Source: Scleroderma bovista
Taxonomy: Eukaryota; Basidiomycota; Agaricomycetes; Boletales; Sclerodermataceae
Assembly: GCA_037178675.1 (NCBI GenBank)
Contig: JAYMGJ010000491.1
Location: 1-58,441 of the forward strand
Direction of reading: 5' to 3'
Length of the DNA stretch: 58,441 bases
The notes under the pieces are model-generated. The model searched no databases. It was not told where the DNA came from and saw only the letters and a program-made list of their open reading frames with translations. The stretch's first letter is position 1, and every line of letters begins with the position of its first letter. Of the stretch, positions 32,619 to 44,217 are shown one piece after another. Made by a program: the position numbers and the translations under genes.

Positions 32619-33902
32619 TCATATCGAAGCACTGATCCCAAGCGCTCTTGCACCTGCCCCAGCACCACCTTCCCACCCAAAAAACCTCTCCGCGCTCTTC
32701 TCACGATACCCATATGCACGCGTTCCACCCGCTGTATACCCTCTATATCTCCGTGCGCCATACCCAGCTTCGTCGAGGGTTACATCATCCTCATCATCAT
32801 CCCGCCCGCGCCTGGTATGCGCCCATACGGAGATAAACAGGATACGTTTGAGTTTGGGGTTGAGGAAGAACCAGTGAGATGACCAAAGCAATGCGCCGGA
32901 CCTACGCTTGAGGCGGACTCGGCGCAGAGGGGAGTGTGAGACATCGGGCGATGTGGATACCATGAAGGAGGACGCAAAGCCAGCAGTGGCGGTGTTTGGT
33001 GAGGACGTGCTGCCTCCGCTGCTCGTGTCGCTACTATTGTGGCGCTGGCGCTGGTATATGCGTGCGCGGCGTGCGGGTCTGCGTGCGGGCTGTGCCGACG
33101 CCGGCGGCACGAACGTCCCCAAGTCCTCGTCCGCATCAAACTCGAATGTGTCTGGGGAACCATCGTCCAAGTCAAGGTCCTCGGACGAGTATTCATCTGC
33201 AATGGATGCGACGTCATCCTCGTCGTCAGAGTAGTCGTTGGCATGCGGATCCGAGTCCGTATCAGGTGTATAGGAGAAGACCTGGCAGTCCGCCAAGCCA
33301 ATGACAGTATCAAGTGTACGGTAGAGGGTGGGGTGCGTACCCGAGACAATGGGCGGTGGTGCATGTGGGCTCTGTACGATCTGCGAGTGGGGAGATGTCG
33401 ATGAGGAGGTGGGAACGGATGAAGGAAATATGTCTGGTCCTGCGGGTGGGTAGGCAGAGTATGTCCTCGGTGCAGATATGCTTCCCCCTCCGGCGCGTGA
33501 GTGTGCCTGGGGCGATAGTAACGTGGTACTGAGTGCATTAAGTACTCCAGCGCCGCTCTTCTCCTTGTTGAAATGGGAAGGCTTCACATCCGAGAACTCG
33601 TGGTCCGGAAACGCAATATTGAGCGTTGCTATGAGGAGATAGAGGGTTTTCCTGGATGCAGGTCTGTCCATTGGACCGAAAGGAGTGTCATCTGGGTGGT
33701 CGCGCTCGAGCCACGAAGGAAGAGGTGGCGATGAGGATATGTCGTCAGAATATGCGTGTTCGAGTGAACGGAAGAGTTTCTTGTCGCGCTTGATATTCTT
33801 GCACGAGTAAGCTTCAATTCTTGTGTGCACTGAACATTCGGGACCTTCGTGCGTGAGTGCTTGAGCGAGACGGGAAAGTTCTGGGCATTCGATGTATTTC
33901 AT
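32619..33902 (-). CDS. MAF1: MAF1, repressor of RNA polymerase III transcription
   Basis: An uninterrupted 427-residue frame starting MKYIECPELSRLAQAL. Family motifs are clear: RIEAYSCKNIKRDKKLFRSL (A box), then LYLLIATLNIAFPDHEFSDV with KPSHFNKE and VLNALSTTLLS, and the C-terminal LWSSHWFFLNPKLKRILFIS. Maf1 binds Pol III and represses tRNA and 5S rRNA synthesis under stress or TORC1 inhibition; it moves between cytoplasm and nucleus. A ~150-residue low-complexity, acidic and Ser/Pro-rich linker separates the conserved boxes and is longer than in animals; Ser/Thr sites there are likely phosphorylation targets (inference). The start at 33902 was chosen over an upstream in-frame ATG because homologues begin at this Met. 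Confidence 0.93.
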   Translation of the reverse strand: MKYIECPELSRLAQALTHEGPECSVHTRIEAYSCKNIKRDKKLFRSLEHAYSDDISSSPPLPSWLERDHPDDTPFGPMDRPASRKTLYLLIATLNIAFPDHEFSDVKPSHFNKEKSGAGVLNALSTTLLSPQAHSRAGGGSISAPRTYSAYPPAGPDIFPSSVPTSSSTSPHSQIVQSPHAPPPIVSGTHPTLYRTLDTVIGLADCQVFSYTPDTDSDPHANDYSDDEDDVASIADEYSSEDLDLDDGSPDTFEFDADEDLGTFVPPASAQPARRPARRARIYQRQRHNSSDTSSGGSTSSPNTATAGFASSFMVSTSPDVSHSPLRRVRLKRRSGALLWSSHWFFLNPKLKRILFISVWAHTRRGRDDDEDDVTLDEAGYGARRYRGYTAGGTRAYGYREKSAERFFGWEGGAGAGARALGISASI

Positions 33903-35257
33903 GGTCGCGGTGGGCGAGGAGGACGAGGCGAGCAAGGTGGCGCTACCTTATGAGGCGACGGAGGAACACACGTGCAAACGAGCACACGTTGAGTGTGTGG
34001 ATTCAAGGTCTTTGCTGGGGATAAGCTGTTGCAGTTGCGCAGTGCCAACACGTTCGAGTTTCGACCTCGGTCAGATAGAAATATGTGCGTCTGCTCATCC
34101 GATCCAATGGGGATGAGTATATTAACAGACTACATTTCCTCCCATCCTTCCAGCGCACGAGTCTCAGACAACAAGGGACCATTTATCCTCAACACAGAGA
34201 ACAAGACTCGCACTGACACACCAGGGATTTTAACATTGTCAAGGCACTATAAATTGAAAATGTTGAAATATCCCTGGTGTGTCAGTGCCTTTCAGTCGCC
34301 CAAATACCACGGGACTGAAGTCGAACGATCTCCGTTTAGATGCTGAATGGTGTCACATCGTGCAATAACCTGTAACCCACTGGGTATGTTGAGGGCGTTT
34401 TGTTGGGTAACCCAACCAAACCCCCTCATCGAACACACCCGCTGAGCGGGCTGAGCTGGGTACTCCTACATCATGCAAGCTGCGCCTAGTACGTATGTGG
34501 ACTACTCATATATTCACAGAAACCAGTGCACTGGCTGCAAGTCCGTTCATGGGTGGGGACGTGTCGTGAGTAAGTGACGTAGGCGGGTCTGACGGAAGAT
34601 GTCTTGCCCGCCCTATCTTTTATGTAGCGTGCGTCAGCTTCCAATGATTTCGCTGTGCTCGTGTTCCACTGCTGACCACACCCAAGCTCGAACGGCTCGG
34701 TCCCTGTATTCCACTGGCTTTCCTCCATATCACACAACCATATACATGTCCCAGTATACCATGCTGTTCATTCGCTCGGGATTGGCATGGCAGCCAAGGT
34801 TTTGTCTGGGGACACATTTTCAATAGATTAGCGTGGCTTGCCTGCGATGACAGTTCTACTGAACGAAAGCAAGGGTGCAAACGTAGGTGTCAATTTTAGC
34901 ACGCATCTTTGAACGCAGTATTTATGATCCCCCCCGACACAGTCTAAATTTACTTGTCTCCTTTCTTGTATGTTGGCTCCTAGTTGAATCTGAAGCGATT
35001 GATTGTCCATGAGGAACAGGCAACGTGTTTTTTAGTGCGTAGACCATGATGTTTGCGATATGAACGCTTCCTGTTCAGGTAGCCTCGTATATGTGCTATG
35101 GACTACGGCTGATTCCGTCAGTGTACTTGACTCTGGTTTCTCGCGGGATGAATTGATGACTATCTGCACAGTATGCCCTACAGTACACTATGTAGAGTTC
35201 AGTACCAGTGTGGACACTGAAGCATCGCTACGAAAAAAACGCCCCCGTTGTCTGTTA
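33903..35257. other. intergenic region with a hairpin
   Basis: This is the promoter of MAF1 followed by about 1.2 kb with no supported gene. The one clear structure is the 79-nt hairpin at 34210-34288. Confidence 0.4.
34210..34288. repeat. 79-nt imperfect hairpin (possible small-RNA precursor or micro-MITE)
   Basis: The left arm starts GCACTGACACACCAGGGAT. The right arm, read as its reverse complement, starts GCACTGACACACCAGGGAT as well. Nineteen base pairs are perfect, then pairing continues with a small bulge through about 33 bp. The loop is about 12 nt (GGCACTATAAAT region). It sits alone in intergenic DNA. Confidence 0.85.
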
Positions 35258-36841
35258 TCAACCATGACCGATGTCTCCTGCTAGATATGCTGTAGTAATG
35301 TCATCCAGAAGTCCTGTTGTTACATCTGGCGAATGCTAAACCCACATACAGTGATTATAGCTCGGCGTACGGGAATGATGTACTTACCAGTCTCAACCGA
35401 GAATTCAGTGGCATAGAGAGATACATCTCCGGCGAAGGTAACCGGAAATTGTCCAACTCCAGGATGCAGTTTTCTTTGAGGACTTTGTACAGCCGAGGGA
35501 ATTTGAAACCGAAAACGGCGTCATTAGATTCATAAGAGCGTACGAGTTTCACATGCAACTTTCGCAGCCCCGATGCTTGTCGATCAACAAGCCAAGCCGA
35601 GAACTGGTCGGATTCTAGCCATTTGGGATGCAGCCCACATAAGGACAAGCTCTCGAGTTCCGTCCAGAGGTCTATGGGACGACGGGCACGAGCATTGCTC
35701 AGTGTAGGGTCGAAAAGGTGAGGTAAGTGATGTGTCCTCAATTCCACATGACGTACGCCAGGGAAAGCCTCACAAAGAGTAATGGCATCGGCATAGAGTA
35801 GTTCAGGAGTGTTCGTGTCCGTGAAACGATAAAAGGTGAGGTGGCGGACACTGGTGAATTTAGAGCGAAGTCCATGCAATGCAACAGAAGGTGGATCGTC
35901 AGAATCGAAAGAATTGTATTCGAAGCGTTCGAGATTCGGTGCCACAATTGCACCCATGAGTCGCCCCGCCGGCAGCATACGTCAAGCTTCTTCAGAGCTG
36001 GGAAGTAAATACTGTTGGGTTGGGGGGAGAATGCCCCTGGGAGTCCTGAGAGTGAAAGCTTCGTCAATGCCTGCGTTGGAATCAAGTGTGGGAATAACGG
36101 ATAGTCAACGGGGCAGCCATAGAAATCCAGGTTGAGAGTTTTTAATGCGGTGACTGGTGGAAAATCACCGTGCTTAGCAACGAACTCGACGAGTTCCAAA
36201 TGTTCAAGGGCTGGGACACGAGCTGGGCAAAGGAAGGCCAGGGAAGTCTTACAATATGAGAGTGCAACAGATTTGAGAGAGGGAAATCGCAAGTGATTGA
36301 TCCTCTTGATGATAAAATCTGCGAGCGCCGTATTATTGATTTCGTCGTCTTCATCGTCGCAGTAGGCATGAGCAATTGACAGGCTATGCCAACGATGCGC
36401 CAAGGAACTAACAATCTTTAGGGATGGTACAAGTGCACGATGGTGGGATCGGGACCACTGTGAAGTTTCAATGACAATGTCAAGAAGTGCTCCACGACTC
36501 CGTTCCAGATGTGTCATGATGGAAGAAGCCGACGATGCGACATGGATAGTAGTCCAGAAGCTGGGACTGTCCCAGATGATGTCCTTCCAGCGCCGACATA
36601 CACCAGCCAATTGATACTTCAAATTGGGATCATCGTCAGCACGAAGACAAAGACCAAAGATGGACAGCAATATCCCGGTTGGGAAGAAATTGAATGCGGT
36701 TGGTCTTGTTCGAATGAGTTCGTCTACCTTGGCTCGCTGCGTGGTCATGGCAGCACGGACGTGAAAGAGCTCTTTGAGGAGCCGTCGCGCTTGTTCCTCC
36801 AGTAGGGCCAATTCGGCTCGTGCCTGTAAAAGCTCGTCCAT
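35258..36841 (-). pseudogene. F-box/LRR protein, one-base frameshift
   Basis: From MDELLQARAELALLEEQARR (36841) the protein has a short N-terminal coiled coil, then an F-box (FNFFPTGILLSIFGLCL, YQLAGVCRRWKDIIWDSPSF) and leucine-rich segments. At about 35978 the frame breaks: KKLDV must continue as MLPAGRLMGAIVAPNLERFE in the next frame. No GT-AG intron can bridge them, so one base has been lost or mis-sequenced. Downstream the LRR region stays open. A final intron GTAAGT...TTTAG (35386-35338) would give a C-terminus ending at 35258; without it the frame stops at 35355. F-box proteins recruit substrates to SCF ubiquitin ligases; this family is hugely expanded in Agaricomycetes. Confidence 0.72.
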
Positions 36842-38418
36842 GATATTTATTTGGTACTTAGTGTCAGGTGCTGTGATTGCCACATGGGAAACGGTCAGCA
36901 TCCTGAAGTTGAACTTTCAGTAGTAAACAAAACCTCCGGGAGTTTACTCTTGTGAGTGGTAGTAGTCCTTGTCTCGGGTGCCACTGGCAGAGAAAAAGCA
37001 ATTCCGTTCGATTTTTGGAAGTAGTTGACGGAGAGTCTTCAAACTCGCGACTGCCTTTATAGCTAGATGCATATAGCCGGCGGCTTCAAGCTAGTACACG
37101 TGATCATTGTTGTCATTTTTCTTCCGTCTCATGCCTGCAACGAGCTGCAGCGCCAGTACTGAGTCGTGTGCAAGTAATGTGTCTGGCGTGCATCCATAGC
37201 CGGTTCCCGCTCAATTGCCCTTTTCAGATCTCTATGGCCGCATCTCACATCACTATAGCCGTTTCGCACGAGCAACATCAACGTCGTTACACTCTATTCT
37301 TCCCTAGCAGACCCACCGAGGAGGATAGTCGATCCTTCAAAAGGGCGACACTCCTCAACTGTCATTATCTGATGCTCCTTGGTTCCAGAATCGGATTCAC
37401 TTGAGGATTGCGTGGTAGCCACGGTTGGAGATAGGATCTCTCCCAAGTCCTTCTCGACAATGATCGCATGTGGAGCATTTATGAGGCTTAATATGTGGGT
37501 CTTTTGTCCGTTTTTAATGCAGAAAACCGGCTTGTAAAAGTGTCGTTGTTCCAGCGCTAGCGGTTCCTTGGTCAGATATCCATCGGTTCGTGGATTTGCG
37601 GCAATTGAAACATTATCCTGTAAAGATATCCATGGAACAACAGAGAATCAATGGTTCGATCTATAGACTAGCAAGGAGGAAGATAGTCGTTTGCATTGCC
37701 CGACCATATAGCAAAACTTTTCAAAATTGATATGTAGACATGCCCCTTCAATTGCCACTTTCACCCTCATCCTTACCTCGTGGCCAAGACATGACAGGGA
37801 TCCCTGCCATACTAGACCCCAGGTGAGGGCGCAAGCGCTTGAATGATCATGCGCGTTCATGTGCCTTAGCACCCGCTTCCATTGAGCTTGTCAGGTTTGT
37901 ACTTGTTTGATGCGCTGAAAAGCCCCATTCATATGTTCTCCCCAATTCGTACGTGAACATTATGTATTGTATTTTCGGTTGCTCGGAATTCACTCACAGG
38001 GCGCAAACCGCACAAGCTCCTGTCACGAACGATGTCAGAAATGGAAGCACGAGTACCGTTCCCTTATGTTATGTACAGAGCCAAGCTCAACTTGGCTAAA
38101 ATGCGGCACTCCTTTTCAACGTATGGCTGTTAAATGCAGCCTATTGATCCACTACTTGTTCCCACCCCCATCTGACATTCGTTTGCCAATCAGAACTGTA
38201 TCTGTTCCGAAGGACGTCTTGAAGTGTGCTATGCAATTCGGGTCCCTGGCTTCCTGAACACCGTGACATTCACTGCCATGATCAGAAGGCACTCTGCTCT
38301 GATGCAGAATTGATCTTATCTAAGTATTCTCGTAAGATGCTGATGCGGGGAAGCGAGCTCTCTCCTGCCCTCCACTATAAAAGGGCAACCATTTATCAAT
38401 AGTATCCCCAACTCCAAC
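36842..38418. other. intergenic region
   Basis: About 1.6 kb without a supported gene. Short open frames (37168-37404, 37967-38257) have no motif. The right end contains the TATA box of the next gene. Confidence 0.4.
38376..38383 (+). promoter_or_regulatory. TATA box of the beta-trefoil gene
   Basis: TATAAAAG lies 43 bases upstream of ATG 38419, at a position suited to a short leader. Confidence 0.65.
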
Positions 38419-39006
38419 ATGGACAACATGGACGACATCCACAACCTTTCTGCTGGCGAATTCCACATCTTCTCAGATGTTAACGGACGCCCCATTGACC
38501 TCTGCCGCACCCCACGTGCGGCACGCGAGCCAGTGATTGTCGGGAATACTACTTTACGTGTAGGCGTCGTCTTGTGCACTCATTGCTGCTGTGGAAATAA
38601 CCCTGGGTACCAACAGTTCACGTTCAAAGCAGTCCCCGGTGGCAAGAATGTCTACGAGATTTGGGCGGATGGCAGGCACATTCGGAGCGTGGATGACCAT
38701 ATCTACGGATCCATCGACCACATGGTTCCACAGAAGTGGATTGTCATTGCCCGCGGCAATGGGACATATACGTAAGAAATTATCTGGAGTCCTGGACGGA
38801 ATTGACACAATCACCTTTCTAGCATTGAGACAGAAGGTCGTCGCGCATGGTCCGACCCAGGAGGCAACCCCGGTTGCGAGCACAAGGTAACATATAGTTC
38901 CATTTGGACTGAGACACTGGTATTCAACGTCATATTTCAGCTCTACCTCCACGGCGTATGGCATCCGATTAGCCCTCAGCAGACGTTCACGATTCAGCGT
39001 GTGTAG
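38419..39006 (+). CDS. small beta-trefoil-like protein (possible protease inhibitor or lectin)
   Basis: Three exons (38419-38771, 38823-38886, 38941-39006) give 160 residues with all phases closed. There is no signal peptide or membrane segment. Repeating hydrophobic/aromatic strands (GEFHIFSDVNGRPID, YQQFTFKAVPGGKNVYEIWA, PQKWIVIARGNGTYTIE, SPQQTFTIQRV) fit the threefold internal pattern of a beta-trefoil. Cytosolic trefoil proteins of mushrooms include serine and cysteine protease inhibitors (cospin/mycocypin type) and ricin-B-like lectins, several of them defensive. The specific activity cannot be read. A strong TATA box suggests regulated, high expression. A CC-C cluster (CTHCCCGN) is unusual for this fold. 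Confidence 0.62.
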
Positions 39007-39592
39007 GCCACCTTGATCGCAAAGACAAGTAAACTGGCGGTTACAGAAGTAAACCTATGTTGAAAGTATGTAACAGTATGAATAGTAGTGTGTCATTTGT
39101 TGTTATTGGTGCGAAAATCCAACTTGGTGAACATAATTGTGTCCCTACGAGTGATTATAACACGAGATTTGAAGCACGAAATGTAGGGAAAGTATACAAT
39201 CGCGTGACCAAATACCTTGAAGTGAGGCAATTCATTCAGTTCCCAGCGACCTGTGAGATGTCAATAAAAAAACTATGCATCGCGAAGTTTCATATACTAT
39301 GTGGGCATTCCCTAAACATGGATTCAGGGGCAGAACTGATGAAGTCGGCTGCTACCTAGTTTGATGCCAATATATTACGCCAGCCAGTAACCACTTGGCG
39401 CTAATCTAATATGTGAACGTTCTGTTTCGACAACGTCCCTTAATCACGGAGCCAGTAGGTACCAATTACTACTTACATAGTTTAAGTTTGCTTGCCTGGA
39501 CCTCACCTCTTCCACGACTTTCCCTTATATATTTACACTTGCCATTCAGCATTCTGATCCATATTCCCCTGCTTTCTTTGTACTCGGACAGT
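39007..39592. other. intergenic region and P450 promoter
   Basis: AT-rich, no coding frame. The right end holds the P450 core promoter. Confidence 0.4.
39526..39532 (+). promoter_or_regulatory. TATA box of the P450 gene
   Basis: TATATAT lies about 60-67 bases upstream of ATG 39593. Confidence 0.55.
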
Positions 39593-41718
39593 ATGTTCTC
39601 ATCGGCGGCTTTGCTATTTCTCGCTGGTGCCATCCTCTGGCTCACTAGCCGTGTGATCTCCAAACGGCACCCAGCACCCCTCCCCCCTGGTCCCAGACCA
39701 CTCCCATTGATTGGCAACATGTTTGACATGCCGACCACCAAGCCTTGGCTCACCTTTGCTGATTGGGCCAAATATGGTGCGTACCCAACCTCGTTAGAAT
39801 CCATGTTGTCATGCTTCGACTATTTCAGGGGATATATCTCATATCGAGATCTTGGGGAAGCACATCATCGTGCTTAATTCCGTCAAAGTAGCTGTGGAAC
39901 TTCTGGATAAAAAGAGTTCGAAATATTCTAACAGACCCATTCTTCCAATGGGTGGCGAACTTGTTGGGTGGAAACATGCCCTACCACTCCTTCCTTATGG
40001 AAATCTCTTCCGTGAATCTCGTAAACAGTTTCACCGTGCAATAGGCACTCGCGCGGCGTTGAAGGCATATCATCCTATCCGGAAACAGGAGTACCACAAG
40101 TTTTTGAAATGCATGTATGAAAATCCTGAAGAGTTTGCCACACACATCCGTCGGTAAGGGCCAGAGTCAGTTGCTAGTTTTTGCCAGACTGAAGAGAAAA
40201 CATTCTAGAGTGGTCGGTTCCATTATTTTGCGCATTTCACACGGATATCAAGTACAGGGATCTCATGATCCATTTGTGGGGCTCGCAGAGAATGCTTTGC
40301 TCATCTGGGGAAAGTCCACTGCTCCAGGAGCTTTCTTAGTCGATGTCTTCCCATTTCGTAGGTCGCATTGATATGGAATTATGACAGATACTAGATGCCA
40401 TATAGTCCAACATGTTCCCGAGTGGCTTCCTGGCGCTGGCTTTCAGACCACCGCCCGCAAGTGGAAGGCAGAACTTCTAGCAATGGTTGATCAGCCGCAT
40501 CAGTGGGTGAAAGAGCAGATGGTATGTTTGTAATTTGTTTGAATTGGATGTATATTGATATCCATTAAGGCAGCAGGTGTGGCTTCCAAGTCTTTCACGT
40601 CGACCCTCCTAGATGTTCCCTCACTGACCGAGGATGAGGATCATGCCATCAAATGGTCGGCTGCTTCTTTCTACGGTGGTACGTACCCCCTACCATCATT
40701 CCTTGCCGCCATTCACCATTCTGCCCCCATACTAGGCGGTGCAGATACGGTGAGTGAAGCCAACTCATTCAAACGAGCCAATTTCAACTACTCCTTTGTT
40801 AGAGTGTCTCGGCCCTGCATGCATTCTTCTTGGCCATGACACTCTTCCCAGAAGCACAGAAGAAAGCTCAAGCTGAAATTGATTCTGTGATAGGAACTGA
40901 CCGTCTCCCAACATATACTGACCGCGACTCACTTCCTTTTGTCGAGGCTCTTGTCAAGGAGGTTTTCCGTTGGCATGTTATCCTCCCTTTAGGTAATGTT
41001 ACACAGAGTGCATAGTTCTGCATATGTATACTCATTTTCCTTTGTCTGGTGTAGCAGTACCTCGTCTCGTCTCGGAGGATGATACCCATGAAGGGTATTA
41101 TATTCCAAAGGGTACTATGGTGATACCCAATTCCTGGTATAATATTTGAGTAAAGCACATTGCCTTGGCTTGACATCACGTTGTTTGACAGGTTCATGCT
41201 GCACGATCCTAGGGTATATTCGGACCCTATGGAGTTCCGCCCCGAGCGATTCCTTGATGGTGGAAGTAAAGAGCCGGAGAACGACCCCCGTCCAATTGCC
41301 TTTGGGTTTGGCCGACGGTGAGATTGCTAATGGTTGTATTGCTCTGGATTGACATGGGTTTGCGTCATACGTATTATAGCTTTTGCCCTGGTATGTCTGT
41401 ATTCTTCGCATTTATGCTACTCACCACCATTGTTTCAGGCATGCTTTTTGGAGATGAGTCCCTCTGGCTATCTTCAGCTGCAACATTGACTGTTTTCAAC
41501 ATCTCGAAAGCAGTGGAGAACGGGGTTGAAATTACCCCGGAGTTTGATCCATCGTCTAATAGCATCAGGTATGCAGCGTGGGCTGCAGTTCCGTGATTCC
41601 CCTGAGCGAGGTGGGAACTGACACGCACATTATCAGCCACCTAAAGCCATTCAAATGCTCAATCAAGCCAAGGTCTGCAAGAGCTGTCGAGCTCATTCTA
41701 CAAGATACGTGGGCTTGA
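39593..41718 (+). CDS. cytochrome P450 monooxygenase (microsomal class II)
   Basis: Twelve exons give 505 residues with every phase closed: 39593-39776, 39829-40153, 40209-40357, 40406-40521, 40570-40678, 40736-40749, 40803-40992, 41055-41136, 41192-41317, 41380-41390, 41439-41568 and 41637-41718. An N-terminal membrane anchor ([19 protein letters not shown]) is followed by the Pro-rich hinge [16 protein letters not shown]. The I-helix oxygen-binding motif is GGADTS, the K-helix is [11 protein letters not shown] (ExxR), and the heme loop is FGFGRRFCPG with the Cys ligand. It resembles the large Agaricomycete group annotated as O-methylsterigmatocystin oxidoreductase-like; the substrate is unknown. 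The 14-nt exon 6 encodes the oxygen-binding motif and the 11-nt exon 10 encodes the heme cysteine. An NADPH-cytochrome P450 reductase would be the redox partner. Confidence 0.95.
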
Positions 41719-43344
41719 GTTGCACACCTCGTGCATCGATCTGCTACTTGGCTTTATCTGTGTTGTACAATAGTTCCAGTGCATAGTATGTAGGCAGGCA
41801 CTCATTGATGTTTGATTCATTACAGCTACCCGCTGAATAAAGAAGGTCTTGTTGTTGAAAAGTCGTGTACCGCGCCGCAACTTGCTGGCCAGGCGTGACG
41901 AGTAGGGTAAAAGTTATTCGGCGATCCCGAATGCACAACAAGGACATGAACGATATCCATTCCCTTGTAAGTGTTAGGCGCTGGGTTGCATAACACGGCT
42001 AACCTTAAACGTCTGAAAGGCTCTGCGGGAATAGGCTTTTGCGCCCTGGCGTAATCAACGACAGGTCTTGCTGTCTTCGGTCGCACATATTCCCTGCACA
42101 CCATCTTTGGCCGCTGTCAGCAATCGACGACTGGCTGGGTAGTCAACCATTGCGCCCGCATCTGTATGCCAACTTCGGAGGGGGGGATCTCGTATATCTT
42201 GTTGTGCCATCAGCATCTGAACGTATCACTTGTCTAAACCATTCCTTTGGTGTCCTACTGCGGAGCTACTAGATGAATGCATCGATCAGTAAGTTTCACC
42301 TGGCATTGACTGATCTTGTAGCCAAAATCCACAGCAGATTGATCAATATTGGCGATCACCAATAGCAGGGAGTTGGTTAGGCTCTGGCTCCTACCAAGGA
42401 CATGCTTGTTCAGAAACTTGTCAGGTCTGACAACGAGCCCAAATGGTCCGTGGTTGCAAGATGGCTTCAGACCTGAAATTTTTCAAATTCATTCTTAGTC
42501 CCAATTTATATTTAATCGCGGAACAAATGCCGTTTAAGATGCCAAGACCAATCAGTCTCCATGGGTATGAACAAAGCGACCTTGGTCGCAAGCATTACGC
42601 TTGCCTAGATCTTAAGTTTGGTGCTTTGGGAGCCATTAAAGGGGGGTGCGCGTTGCAGAAATGGAAGTAGCAGTTCGGGTGATGCGCATGGAGTACGAGG
42701 CACGTGGTAAGAAACAGGGGAGGGAAGGGAACATACCAGGTACCTTGCCTTCCAAGATGTTTACGAACATTGCATTTGATACGAGCAGGATAATGCGAGG
42801 TTGTAACTTCTAGAACACGGTACCCTGTCGATCGTCCATGTTTGTTGCCATCTGTGATGCGAAGTTCAACAACCGCTGGATGCGGTAATGATGATGAGGA
42901 TAAAAATGATGGAGAGTTGTAGCTCTTTGATCTGAGACCGTCTCTGTGAATCTGAATCCATCGAACGACGAATGTTGTCATGACCCATGACAAGAACTGA
43001 ACGTTACGATGATCCCCAAGGTCGGCAGAGGGTTTCCATTCTGCATGCTCGAATTGCGACGTTGTTGCTCATCTTGATCCATCTACTTTGAGGCAGACAT
43101 GAGCAGCTTGTTAGAGGGAAGGATGTACGGCTGTATGATGTTATTGAAATATGGAGCTACTAAGATCCGTGTGATAAACTCAAACACTGCGATCCCGTTC
43201 AACAGCGAGGCAGACGTCGCTGGGAGTAATGATCGACAAGGAATACTTTCCTGAGGAATAGTTGATGAAGCGCGGTCGGTGGTAGAGACAGCGCAGAACT
43301 ACAAAGATATATGTGGTGTGTTGCTGCCTCGTGTAAACTCATTT
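41719..43344. other. intergenic region with one unassigned minus-strand open frame
   Basis: Most of it shows nothing. On the minus strand, 42993-42595 contains a plausible protein-like stretch (VVELRITDGNKHGRSTGYRV) ending at a GTATGT donor. I could not assemble a full gene or recognise a family. Confidence 0.3.
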
Positions 43345-43893
43345 TCAGTTCTCCCGCCATTGGTAGTGACATTTGGTACACCTAGTAAACTTGTTAATCA
43401 GCCGCTTACTCAAGTCACCCTGTCAACCCACCGATAGACTAAGGACCCGAAGTAAGGCGAACAAAGTCAGGGGAAGGTCTGATCAACCTCTGAACAAACG
43501 AACGTACAAGTAGTCATCGGCTCGTCAGCAGATCGAATTTGTAATTGGTAAAAGAACGCCCTCCGGTTGTTGCACTTATCACATGAGGCTAGAGAAGGCA
43601 AAGAAGTAGTACAGTACGAGACAAACTTAAGGCAGTACCGCTCACCGTCGGTGGAGTCCGCATGTTTCCACATCTCATCACCACCCAAAACATCGTCAAC
43701 TTCCTTGCGCCTCATACGCGTCCGCGATGTCATCTAACAGTCAACAGGTACGTCAGGTCATCAGGACTCCATGGGTTGTCAAGACCTGTTTTGCTATCGG
43801 AAATTCATAAGGGCAGGTGTTACATGCCCATTTGTTGTACCCGGTATCGGCGGATATGACCAGCAAATTGGCACATGTCGGACAGAAGAGCAT
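43345..43893 (-). CDS. RPC11: RNA polymerase III subunit RPC11 (C11/POLR3K)
   Basis: Five exons (43893-43786, 43733-43646, 43588-43508, 43438-43432, 43381-43345) give 106 residues, close to the 108 of the human subunit, with all phases closed. The N-terminal zinc ribbon is MLFCPTCANLLVIS...CNTCPYEF. The linker has the hallmark KEVDDVLGGDEMWKHADSTD. The C-terminal TFIIS-like ribbon is SCDKCNNRRAFFYQLQIRSA, DEPMTTFYRC, TKCHYQWREN, including the acidic RSADEPMTT hairpin that drives RNA cleavage. C11 provides Pol III RNA cleavage and aids termination and reinitiation. Exon 4 is a 7-nt micro-exon (TCTATCG). Without it the second zinc ribbon loses its third Cys and the frame, so the reading is secure. 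Confidence 0.95.
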
Positions 43894-44217
43894 CTTGAGT
43901 AGAATGGAATGGAAATAGATTGGCTGACTACGGGTGCCGAGAACTGGCGCAAGGTTACATAAGATGATATCTGGCACGTGATCGCGATGCGTATTAGAGA
44001 GAGGGGTAGTCGGCCGTAATCTTAGTTAATTTCATTTCTTGTGCTTTGGAAATAATCCACGAAACACATGAAACGATTGTATTATAAAACATGACTTTGA
44101 GGAATTAGTGTTTTATTTGCCTGCACCATTCTCTCAACAGGAAAGTGAGAGTTGCAAAGTTTTCCACAGCTTCTTCCGCCAATAATGCATTGAAAGGCAT
44201 TGAATTCAAAGAAAGAA
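43894..44217. other. intergenic region
   Basis: AT-rich spacer between RPC11 and the small secreted protein gene. Nothing recognised. Confidence 0.4.

Noticed and set aside
42595..42993. Minus-strand open frame of 132 codons
   Set aside because: Part of it looks protein-like and ends at a GTATGT, but neither neighbouring exon nor family could be found; kept only as a note in the intergenic entry.
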